Assembly: GCA_903905455.1 (NCBI GenBank)
Contig: CAIVGN010000075.1
Coordinates: 16,502-80,501 of the forward strand
Length of the DNA: 64,000 bases
Direction of reading: 5' to 3'
Origin: an uncultured Archangium sp.
GTDB taxonomy: Bacteria; Myxococcota; Myxococcia; Myxococcales; Myxococcaceae
In this document: positions 57,168 through 64,000 of the stretch, in pieces
Numbering within the stretch: position 1 is the stretch's first letter
How the letters are laid out: the number at the start of each line of letters is the position of its first letter
Made by a program: the position numbers and the translations under genes
The notes under the pieces: model-generated
Databases searched by the model: none
Told to the model about the DNA's origin: nothing
The model's input: only the letters and a program-made list of their open reading frames with translations

Positions 57168-58448
57168 TCACACGGCGACTTCAGGCACCTTGGGCTTCTC
57201 TTCACCGGTGTACATCACCACCGGCTCCTTCTTCTTGAGCACGGCGTCCTCGTTGATCACCACTTCGCGGGCGGCCTTCTTGGAGGGGATCTCGTACATC
57301 AGCTCGAGCATCACCGACTCGAGGATGGCGCGGAGCCCGCGGGCCCCGGTCTTCCGGCGGATGGCTTCCTTGCTGATGGCCTTGAGCGCGCCGTCGGTGA
57401 ACTTGAGGGACACGCCGTCGAGGTCGAGGAGCTTCTTGTACTGCTTGGTCAGCGCGTTGCGCGGCTTGACGAGGATGTCGACCAGCGCGGGCTCGTCGAG
57501 CTCTTCCAGGGCGGTGACCACCGGCAGGCGGCCGATGAACTCGGGGATCATGCCGAACTTGAGCAGGTCCTCCGGCTCGACCTTCGAGAGCAGCTCCGAG
57601 AGCGACTTGTCCTGCTTCTTCTTCACGTCGGCGCCGAAGCCCAGCGACTTGCCGCCCATGCGCCGCTCGATCACCTTGTCGAGGCCACCGAAGGCGCCGC
57701 CGCAGATGAACAAGATGTTGGTGGTGTCGATCTGCAGGAACTCCTGCTGGGGGTGCTTGCGGCCGCCCTTGGGGGGCACGTTGGCCACGGTGCCCTCGAT
57801 GATCTTGAGGAGCGCCTGCTGCACGCCTTCGCCGCTGACGTCGCGGGTGATGCTGGGGTTCTCGGACTTGCGGGCGATCTTGTCGATCTCGTCGACGTAC
57901 ACGATGCCGCGCTGGGCGCGCTCGATGTCGCCGTCGGCGGCCTGCAGCAGGTTGACGATGATGTTCTCCACGTCTTCGCCCACGTAGCCGGCCTCGGTGA
58001 GGCAGGTGGCGTCGGCGATGGAGAACGGCACGTTCAGGATGCGCGCGAGGGTCTGCGCCAGCAGCGTCTTGCCGGAGCCCGTGGGCCCGAGCAGCAAGAT
58101 GTTCGACTTCTGCAGCTCCACGTCGTCGAGCGCGACCTTCGACTCGATGCGCTTGTAGTGGTTGTGCACCGCGACGCTGAGCACCTTCTTCGCCCGGTCC
58201 TGGCCGATGACGTACTCGTCGAGGGTGGCCTTGATCTCACTGGGCCGGGGGATGCGGAGCTTGGTGTCCTTCGTCTCTTCGCGGTCGATCTCCTCCGCGA
58301 TGATGTCGTTGCACAGCCCGATGCACTCGTCGCAGATGTAGACCGTCGGGCCCGCGATGAGCTTCTTCACTTCCTTCTGCGACTTGCCGCAGAAGGAGCA
58401 GCACAGGGTCTGGTTACCGCCTTCGCGCCCGACGTTCTTCGTAGCCAT
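57168..58448 (-). CDS. clpX: ClpXP protease ATPase subunit ClpX
   Basis: A 426-residue AAA+ unfoldase. The N-terminal zinc-binding domain uses Cys17, Cys20, Cys39 and Cys42. Walker A GPTGSGKT ends at Lys127, Walker B is IVYVDEIDK, and the arginine-finger/sensor region ends [13 protein letters not shown]. The ClpP-contact IGF-type loop appears as [15 protein letters not shown] context. It recognises substrates and feeds them to ClpP, whose gene lies 76 bases upstream on the same strand. Both flanks carry copies of the dispersed repeat. Confidence 0.97.
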   Translation of the reverse strand: MATKNVGREGGNQTLCCSFCGKSQKEVKKLIAGPTVYICDECIGLCNDIIAEEIDREETKDTKLRIPRPSEIKATLDEYVIGQDRAKKVLSVAVHNHYKRIESKVALDDVELQKSNILLLGPTGSGKTLLAQTLARILNVPFSIADATCLTEAGYVGEDVENIIVNLLQAADGDIERAQRGIVYVDEIDKIARKSENPSITRDVSGEGVQQALLKIIEGTVANVPPKGGRKHPQQEFLQIDTTNILFICGGAFGGLDKVIERRMGGKSLGFGADVKKKQDKSLSELLSKVEPEDLLKFGMIPEFIGRLPVVTALEELDEPALVDILVKPRNALTKQYKKLLDLDGVSLKFTDGALKAISKEAIRRKTGARGLRAILESVMLELMYEIPSKKAAREVVINEDAVLKKKEPVVMYTGEEKPKVPEVAV

Positions 58449-58467
58449 GCGTCCTTACTCTGCGGTG

Positions 58468-58514
58468 CTCCCTCGCCCCCTTGGAAGGGGGAGAGGGTCG
58501 GGGTGAGGGGCCTG
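58468..58514 (+). repeat. Dispersed palindromic repeat, copy 4
   Basis: The most diverged copy; it keeps CTCCCTCGCC at the left and GAGAGGGTCGGGGTGAGGGG at the right, with a changed centre (CCCTTGGAAGGGG) that makes the stem longer. It fills most of the clpX-clpP gap. Confidence 0.85.
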
Positions 58515-58524
58515 CGCCGAACCC

Positions 58525-59130
58525 TTACTTCTTAGGTTCACTCTTGGCGTTGCGCGCCGCCACAATATCGATGAGCCCGTACACCTTGGCCTCCGGTGCG
58601 CTCATGAAGTTGTCGCGGTCGCAGTCCTTCTCGATCTTCTCCACCGAGTGACCCGTGGCCGACGCGAGGATCTCGTAGAGCACGCGCTCCAACCGGGTCA
58701 TTTCCTGCACCTGGATCTTCATGTCCCGCGCCTGGCCCCGGGCGCCGCCCAGGGGCTGGTGGATCATGATGCGCGAGTTGGGCAGCGCCGAACGCTTGCC
58801 CTTCGCCCCGGCCGCCAGGAGCACGGCGCCCATGGAGGCCGCCTGCCCGGTGCACACCGTGGCCACGTTGCACCGCACGTACTGCATGGTGTCGTAGATG
58901 GCCAGGCCGGCGGTGACCGAGCCACCGGGGCTGTTGATGTACATCGTGATGTCCTTCTCCGGGTCCTCGGACTCCAGGAACAGGAGCTGGGCAGTCACGC
59001 CGTTGGCGACGTCATCATCGATCTCGGTGCCGAGCATGATGATGCGGTCCCGCAGGAGGCGGGCGTACAGGTCCCACACGCGCTCTCCACGGTGGGTGGT
59101 CTCGACGACGGTAGGCGGCCAGTAGGGCAT
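58525..59130 (-). CDS. clpP: ATP-dependent Clp protease proteolytic subunit
   Basis: A 201-residue serine peptidase. The catalytic triad is Ser99 (GQAASMGA), His124 (IMIHQPLGG) and Asp173 ([10 protein letters not shown]). The usual N-terminal propeptide-like stretch ([12 protein letters not shown]) precedes the core. Fourteen subunits form the barrel that degrades proteins unfolded by ClpX. It sits 27 bases downstream of the trigger factor gene and upstream of clpX, the classic order. Confidence 0.97.
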   Translation of the reverse strand: MPYWPPTVVETTHRGERVWDLYARLLRDRIIMLGTEIDDDVANGVTAQLLFLESEDPEKDITMYINSPGGSVTAGLAIYDTMQYVRCNVATVCTGQAASMGAVLLAAGAKGKRSALPNSRIMIHQPLGGARGQARDMKIQVQEMTRLERVLYEILASATGHSVEKIEKDCDRDNFMSAPEAKVYGLIDIVAARNAKSEPKK

Positions 59131-59157
59131 GACGTTCTCCTGCGATGCGGGGGTTGG

Positions 59158-60429
59158 TTACTTCTTGGCGTGCTCACGGAGGAAGGCGATGACCTTCTCT
59201 TCCTTGGTGCGGTTCTTCAGCGCGTCCTGCGCCTCGGCCGACTTGTACTGCTGCTGCACGACGGCCAGCGCCACGTTGTTCTCGGTGGCCAGGGTCGCCA
59301 GGCGCGCTTCGAGCTCGGCCTCCGACACTTCGACCTTCTCGGCGACGGCGATCGACTCGAGCAGCAGCTGCCCGCGGACCTCGAGCAGGGCCTTGGGGCG
59401 CAGCTCTTCGCGCAACTTCGACCAGTCGAGGTTGAGCATGTTGGGGTCCATGCCCGAGCGCATCAGGCCGCCGAGCGCGTTCTCCAGCATGAAGTCGATG
59501 CCGCGGTTGACCATCGCCTGGGGCACGTCGATGGGGTTCTTCTCCGACAGCGCCTTGAAGAGCGTGTCGCGGGCGTCGACTTCGGCGCGGCCCTTGGCGG
59601 CGCGCTCCAGGTCCTTGCGCACGCGGGACTTGAGGGCCTCGGCCGACTCGTCGCCCATCTCCTTGGCGAAGGCGTCGTCGAGGGCCGGCACCTTCTTGGT
59701 CTTGATGCCCTTGATGGTGCACACGAAGTGCGCCGTCTGGCCCTTGACCTCGTCCACGCGGTAGTCCGCGGGGAAGGTGTAGTCGAACTCCTTGGTGCCG
59801 TTGAGCTTGGCGCCCTCGAGCGCGGGCAGGTTGCCCTCGATCAGCTCGCCGTCGGCGACCTCGACCGTCACGTCACGGCCGGTGTTGCCGCCGAAGGCCT
59901 TGCCTTCCTTGGTGGCGTCGAAGTCGATGACCACGAGGTCACCCTTCTGCACGGTGTCGCGGCCCGCGACGTCGACCACTTCGGTCTTCTGCGAGAGCAT
60001 GCGCTCGATCTGCTCGTTGACGCGCTCGTCGGACACGGTCTCGTCGCTCTTGGGGAGCTCGAGGCCCTTGTAGTCCTTGGCGACGACGACGGGCTTGACC
60101 TCGACGCGCGCGGAGTACGCGTAGGGCTTCTGCGCTTCGATCTTGCCGCCGCTGAACGACGGGTCACCCACGGCGGCGACGTTGGTCTCCTTGAGGGCGT
60201 CGATGAAGCCGAGCAACTGCACGCGCTTGACGACGTCGGCCTCGACTTCCGAGCGGAACTTCTGCTCGAGGATGCGGCGCGGGATCTTGCCGGGGCGGAA
60301 GCCGGGGACCTTCACCTGGCGCGAGAGGTTGGAGTACGCGGCAGTCAGCTCCTTCTCGACGAGGGCGTGATCGACCTCGATGGAGAGGCGCTTCTCGATG
60401 GCGGAGACGTCTTCGACCTGAACCTTCAT
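59158..60429 (-). CDS. tig: Trigger factor
   Basis: A 423-residue ribosome-associated chaperone. The N-terminal ribosome-binding domain contains the GFRPGKIP signature (about residue 44). The middle FKBP-type PPIase domain (GDLVVIDFDATKEGKAF) and the long helical C-terminal arm complete it. ATG 60429 starts the protein at the usual VQVEDVSAIEKRL segment; codons further upstream are open but run across the intergenic gap and lack homology. It is first in the tig-clpP-clpX unit and divergent from the large helicase gene. Confidence 0.97.
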   Translation of the reverse strand: MKVQVEDVSAIEKRLSIEVDHALVEKELTAAYSNLSRQVKVPGFRPGKIPRRILEQKFRSEVEADVVKRVQLLGFIDALKETNVAAVGDPSFSGGKIEAQKPYAYSARVEVKPVVVAKDYKGLELPKSDETVSDERVNEQIERMLSQKTEVVDVAGRDTVQKGDLVVIDFDATKEGKAFGGNTGRDVTVEVADGELIEGNLPALEGAKLNGTKEFDYTFPADYRVDEVKGQTAHFVCTIKGIKTKKVPALDDAFAKEMGDESAEALKSRVRKDLERAAKGRAEVDARDTLFKALSEKNPIDVPQAMVNRGIDFMLENALGGLMRSGMDPNMLNLDWSKLREELRPKALLEVRGQLLLESIAVAEKVEVSEAELEARLATLATENNVALAVVQQQYKSAEAQDALKNRTKEEKVIAFLREHAKK

Positions 60430-60646
60430 GGGACCGTCCTCTTCAGTGAATTCACGCGGATCACCCGCGAAAACGAAGGAGGCGGCTTTAAGTGACGGGT
60501 CTGGGCCGGTCAACGACTGGTTCGGCTGGGTCACGTTCACGCGGGGGGGAGTGTCACCGGGCGGGGATGGGGGTGCATCACCCGAATGATCAGTCGAGAG
60601 ACGTTCGTTGTGTCTCTGAGCCGACTCGAGGAACGTCTCGAGCCCT
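60430..60646. promoter_or_regulatory. Divergent control region between tig and the helicase fusion gene
   Basis: No gene is seen in these 217 bases. It holds the tig promoter and, toward the right end, two symmetric elements: AGAGAC...GTCTCT (60597-60602 and 60612-60617) and CTCGAG-GAACGT-CTCGAG (60625-60642), the latter ending four bases before the ATG of the fusion gene. They are candidate operator sites for autoregulation. Confidence 0.4.
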
Positions 60647-63600
60647 ATGGGCGGGTCGGTGTTTCTGGAAGTACCGGAGTCGGAGTGGTGCGCATCGAAC
60701 GACCTCGCGTTTGCCTTCCGCGACCGGTTTCCCGTGTCCCCCGGCCACACGCTGGTGGTCACCCGACGGCTGGTCTCTGACTGGTTCGCGGCCTCCGAGG
60801 CCGAACGGAACGGGGTCATGGGCCTGGTCGCGGCGGTCAAGCTGCAGCTCGACGAGGAGCTGAAGCCCGCCGGCTACAACGTTGGCTTCAACGCGGGGCT
60901 GGCAGCGGGTCAAACCGTCATGCACCTGCATGTGCACGTCATTCCCCGGTTCGAGGGCGACATGGATGACCCCCGGGGGGGCGTCCGTCACGTGATCCCG
61001 ACAAAGGGGAACTACCGCAGGCAGGTCAAACCGCTTTCCAGCGGCGGCATGGAGGACCCCTTCTCCAAGCACATTTTCCCGTTGTTCAACACGGCCAGCG
61101 AGATCGCGATCGTCGCCGCTTTCGTTCAGGAAACGGGACTCGATCATATTGAGACGCACGTGCGCGCTGCCGTCGCGAGGGGCGCGCGGGTACGGATCCT
61201 GACCGGCAACTACCTCGACATCACGCAGGCGAGCGCCCTGGAGATGTTGCTCGCGTGGGAGACCATCAGCACGGCGCGCGATGACGATGACACGGAGCCC
61301 AGGACCCCGGCCGGGGCGTTCGAGGCCCGGATCATCGAGGTCGAGAGACTCCCGGGGCTCACGCGCGCCTTTCACCCCAAGGCCTGGCGCTTCGAGGCTT
61401 CGAACTTCGGCGTCGCCTTCGTGGGCAGCAGCAACCTGTCTCGTTCGGCGCTCGAAACCGGGATCGAGTGGAACCTGCGCGTCGAGAGAGATCGCGACCA
61501 CGACGCCTACACCCGGGTCCGGGAAGCGTTCGAGCTCCTCTGGAGCGGAGCGCGCCGTCTCGATGCGAAGTGGATCGAGGACTACGCCAAGCGGGCGCGA
61601 CTCAAGCAGCTCGCCCTGCCCCCCGGCGAGTCGGACCTGGATCCTCTGGAACCGGCCCCCGCCCCTCACCTCGTTCAGGTCGAAGCTCTCGCGAAATTGA
61701 GGGAAGCCCGCGAGCAGGGGTGGCGGCGCGCGCTCGTCGTCCTGGCGACCGGTCTGGGCAAGACGTGGCTGGCCGCCTTCGATCACGAACAACTCAGGGC
61801 GGAAATCGGCAGACCCCCTCGCCTCCTCTTCCTCGCCCACCGCAAGGAACTGCTGGTGCAGGCGGAGAACACCTACCGACGAGCCCTGCACTCCAAGGGG
61901 CTTCGCGCGAGCGTCGGCTGGTGCAGCGGCGACGCCTTCGACCTCGACGCCGAGCTGGTCTTCGCGTCCGTCGCGAAGCTCTCGCGGCCCGAAAACCTCA
62001 GGCAGCTCGCCGAACAGCGCTTCGACTTCGACTACGTGGTGGTCGACGAGGTGCACCACGCGGCCGCGAACTCGTACCGACGCATCCTCAAGGAACTGGA
62101 GCCGAAGTTCATCCTGGGGCTGACCGCGACGCCCGACCGGGCGGATGCCGCAGACATCCTCGGACTCTTCGATGACCACATCGCCTACCGCGCAGACGTG
62201 GAGCGAGGGGTCGAACTCGGCCGCCTCGTTCCCTTCCGCTACTTCGGCGTGAAGGACGACATCGACTACGCGAACATCCCTTGGAGGAATCGAAGGTTCG
62301 ACCCTGACGAGTTGTCCAGACAGGTGCAGACCGAGAGCCGCATGCAGACCATGTGGCGTGCGTGGGCAGCACACCCGGGCCAGCGAACGCTCGTATTCTG
62401 TTGCAGCATCGCCCACGCCCTCTTTGTCCGCGCATGGCTTACGGCCCAGGGAGTCAGGACGCGAGCCGTGTATTCCGGCGAAGGCTCCGACGACCGGGAC
62501 GCGGCAATTGGCGAACTCATGGCTGGTGAGATCGACGCGCTCTGTTCCGTGGATGTCTTCAACGAGGGCGTCGACGTCCCGGGCGTTGATCGCGTGGTGA
62601 TGCTCCGCCCAACTGAGTCGGGGGTCATCTTCCTCCAACAACTTGGACGCGGCCTTCGTGCAGCGCCGGGAAAAACAGCGGTCACGGTCATCGACTTCGT
62701 CGGCAACCACCGCATCTTCCTCGAGCGGCTCCGGGCGCTTCTCTCTCTCGGAGGAGCGAGCGTTCAGAACCTTCGTCCGCTGCTCGAGAGCCGCGAACCC
62801 CTCGAGCTTCCCTCAGGGTGCTCGGTCGAACTCGTACTGGAAGCCAAGGACTTGCTCTCGCGTTTGTTCACGCGAACAGGGGCCGATCCCATCGAGTACA
62901 TGTACCGGGAGCTCAGGACGCAGCGCGGCGAGCGCCCCTCGGCAGGTGAGCTGGAGCGCCTCGGCTATCCGCCGAGCCGGATTCGACGGCATAGGCCGGG
63001 GTTCGGGTGGTTCGACTTCGTTGAGGCCGAGGGCGATCTCACGCCGCAGGAGACGACGGTCGTGTCGACTCACGCGTGGTTCCTACGCCATTTGGAATCC
63101 ACCGAAATGTCCGGCTGCTTCGAGATGGTCGCCCTCGAAGCACTTCTCGACGCCAGCGCACTGAGCGAAGGCATCTTGCTGGACGACCTCGCAACTCGTG
63201 CGCTCGCCATTTTCGGGCGCTCCCCGGATATCCGCAGCGAGGCCGACGCCGTGTTCGCCGACGGCGCCCCACTTCACAGGCCAGCTGCCATCCGAGATCG
63301 GCTCACAACTGCCCTCGCCCCCCTCACCCGAGAAAACCGGACCGGGCGCGCTTGGTTCAAGATCGAGGGCGAGCACTTCCTCCCCCGGTTCGTGATCGCT
63401 CCAGAGGACGAGGACTGCCTCACCGAACTGGTTCGAGAGCTGATCGACCTCCGCCTCGCGGAGTATCGGAAGAGGAAAGACGGCGGTGACGCCTCGTTCG
63501 ATGGCTTCGTGTGTCGCGTCATCTGGAACCAGCGTGACCCGATTCTCAAGCTGCCTGCGCGCGTCGGGCAAAACCTCCCTACTGGCGAGGTCGACGTCAG

Positions 63601-64000
63601 AGTCGATGGTGCGGTCTGGCAATTCCGCTTCGCGAATATCGCCTGCAATGTCGCGCGCCCTGCGGGAACCATCGCCAACCAGCTTCCTGACCTTCTCCGA
63701 CGCTGGTTCGGCCTTGACGCGGGAAGGCCTGGCACCGCGTTCGAAGTCCGCTTCGAGCGAAGCCCCGATGGGCTGTGGGCGACCCCCGTCCGCCGAGACG
63801 TCGTCGACCTCGCGCAGTTCAGGGGGGTGGTCACCTATCCAGATCTGCGTGCGGCCGCGGGACACGTGCGCGAGGGAGGGGAAACTACTGAACGCGCGCT
63901 CGTCATGCTGCCCGTCGACAACGCCGATCCTGATCTGTTCGCGGTTCGCGTCTCGGGGACCTCGATGGACGGCGGCAAGAATCCGCTTCGAGACGGCGAC
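60647..64000 (+). CDS. HIT - PLD/HKD nuclease - SF2 helicase - S24-like fusion protein, 3' end missing
   Basis: The frame is open from ATG 60647 to the window edge without a stop (1118 residues visible). Domain 1 (about 1-115) is a HIT domain with HLHVHVI (His93, His95, His97), a nucleotide-hydrolase/transferase fold. Domain 2 (about 130-290) is an HKD/PLD-type nuclease-like domain with HPK (His243, Lys245) and GSSNLS (260-265). Domain 3 is an SF2 helicase of the SSL2/ResIII type: Walker A ATGLGKT (Lys372), DEVH (467-470), LTATPDR, and motif VI QQLGRGLR (about 662-669). An unassigned region of ~370 residues follows. The visible end, VSGTSMDGG (Ser1106), resembles the LexA/S24 peptidase active-site start. 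Ribosome-site spacing is poor, so GTG 60659 is an alternative. Third positions are less G/C-rich than in neighbours. Defence or DNA-repair function is inferred. Confidence 0.85.
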   Translation, partial: MGGSVFLEVPESEWCASNDLAFAFRDRFPVSPGHTLVVTRRLVSDWFAASEAERNGVMGLVAAVKLQLDEELKPAGYNVGFNAGLAAGQTVMHLHVHVIPRFEGDMDDPRGGVRHVIPTKGNYRRQVKPLSSGGMEDPFSKHIFPLFNTASEIAIVAAFVQETGLDHIETHVRAAVARGARVRILTGNYLDITQASALEMLLAWETISTARDDDDTEPRTPAGAFEARIIEVERLPGLTRAFHPKAWRFEASNFGVAFVGSSNLSRSALETGIEWNLRVERDRDHDAYTRVREAFELLWSGARRLDAKWIEDYAKRARLKQLALPPGESDLDPLEPAPAPHLVQVEALAKLREAREQGWRRALVVLATGLGKTWLAAFDHEQLRAEIGRPPRLLFLAHRKELLVQAENTYRRALHSKGLRASVGWCSGDAFDLDAELVFASVAKLSRPENLRQLAEQRFDFDYVVVDEVHHAAANSYRRILKELEPKFILGLTATPDRADAADILGLFDDHIAYRADVERGVELGRLVPFRYFGVKDDIDYANIPWRNRRFDPDELSRQVQTESRMQTMWRAWAAHPGQRTLVFCCSIAHALFVRAWLTAQGVRTRAVYSGEGSDDRDAAIGELMAGEIDALCSVDVFNEGVDVPGVDRVVMLRPTESGVIFLQQLGRGLRAAPGKTAVTVIDFVGNHRIFLERLRALLSLGGASVQNLRPLLESREPLELPSGCSVELVLEAKDLLSRLFTRTGADPIEYMYRELRTQRGERPSAGELERLGYPPSRIRRHRPGFGWFDFVEAEGDLTPQETTVVSTHAWFLRHLESTEMSGCFEMVALEALLDASALSEGILLDDLATRALAIFGRSPDIRSEADAVFADGAPLHRPAAIRDRLTTALAPLTRENRTGRAWFKIEGEHFLPRFVIAPEDEDCLTELVRELIDLRLAEYRKRKDGGDASFDGFVCRVIWNQRDPILKLPARVGQNLPTGEVDVRVDGAVWQFRFANIACNVARPAGTIANQLPDLLRRWFGLDAGRPGTAFEVRFERSPDGLWATPVRRDVVDLAQFRGVVTYPDLRAAAGHVREGGETTERALVMLPVDNADPDLFAVRVSGTSMDGGKNPLRDGD

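Noticed and set aside
60430..60840. N-terminal extension of trigger factor
   Set aside because: The open codons run through the divergent promoter region and into the helicase gene; trigger factor homology starts exactly at ATG 60429.
60590..62710. 706-codon minus-strand frame opposite the helicase fusion gene
   Set aside because: The plus strand carries HIT, PLD and helicase motifs in one frame; the minus frame has none and also overlaps the tig promoter region.

Overview
The window is high-GC DNA (roughly two thirds G+C) packed with genes on both strands and with few gaps. It looks like a chromosomal segment of a myxobacterium, phylum Myxococcota, probably suborder Cystobacterineae. The evidence is a CarD/CdnL protein almost identical in its core to the Myxococcus CdnL family, lipoproteins with Asp-Ala-Gly or Gly-rich linkers, REC-HDOD and FHA-TPR proteins, DUF3108 and DUF507 proteins, and the trigger factor/ClpP/ClpX/Lon block. 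There is no tRNA, rRNA, CRISPR array or insertion sequence, and no gene-free stretch longer than 300 bases.

Layout. 1-2600 (+): the end of a PpiD/SurA foldase gene, maf and yggS. 2602-5464 (-): an esterase lipoprotein with apparently permuted domain order, a cyclic-nucleotide-binding protein and a zinc-ribbon protein. 5587-7232 (+): two DUF3108 proteins. 7236-15900 (-): two small proteins, uvrC, uvrB, an M28 peptidase and cysS. A DUF559 endonuclease gene (+) flanked by an inverted repeat lies between uvrC and uvrB. 15988-21383: an FHA-TPR protein (+), a membrane protein and cdnL (-, with a clear terminator), and comEC (+). 21370-30145: an exonuclease-fold lipoprotein, a repeat-rich anchored protein, dnaE, a REC-HDOD protein, and unknowns. 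30146-37102: ygiQ, two envelope proteins, and a HerA-like ATPase.

37103-40301 (-) is a three-gene nucleotide-sugar operon of tviB/tviC type plus a second epimerase, expected to make UDP-sugar precursors for a surface polysaccharide. 40402-44393 (-) is a Tat-type DUF1501 protein overlapped with a two-heme-motif lipoprotein. 44445-52515 holds a DTW-domain tRNA modifier, rsmE, an M24 peptidase, a DUF2914 protein, a Grx4/BolA iron-sulfur pair, a YqgE/AlgH protein, a quinone oxidoreductase, and a DsbA-type lipoprotein. 52512-60429 (-) is the protein-quality-control block in transcription order tig, clpP, clpX, an S9 peptidase, lon.

60647-64000 (+) is the most unusual gene. It is open to the window edge and encodes one polypeptide with a HIT domain, a PLD/HKD nuclease domain, an SF2 helicase, an unassigned region, and the start of a LexA/S24-like peptidase motif. 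Its codon use is less G/C-biased at third positions than its neighbours, which suggests an acquired genome-defence or repair gene. A palindromic repeat of about 47 bp occurs four times (beside uvrC, beside uvrB, and on both sides of clpX).
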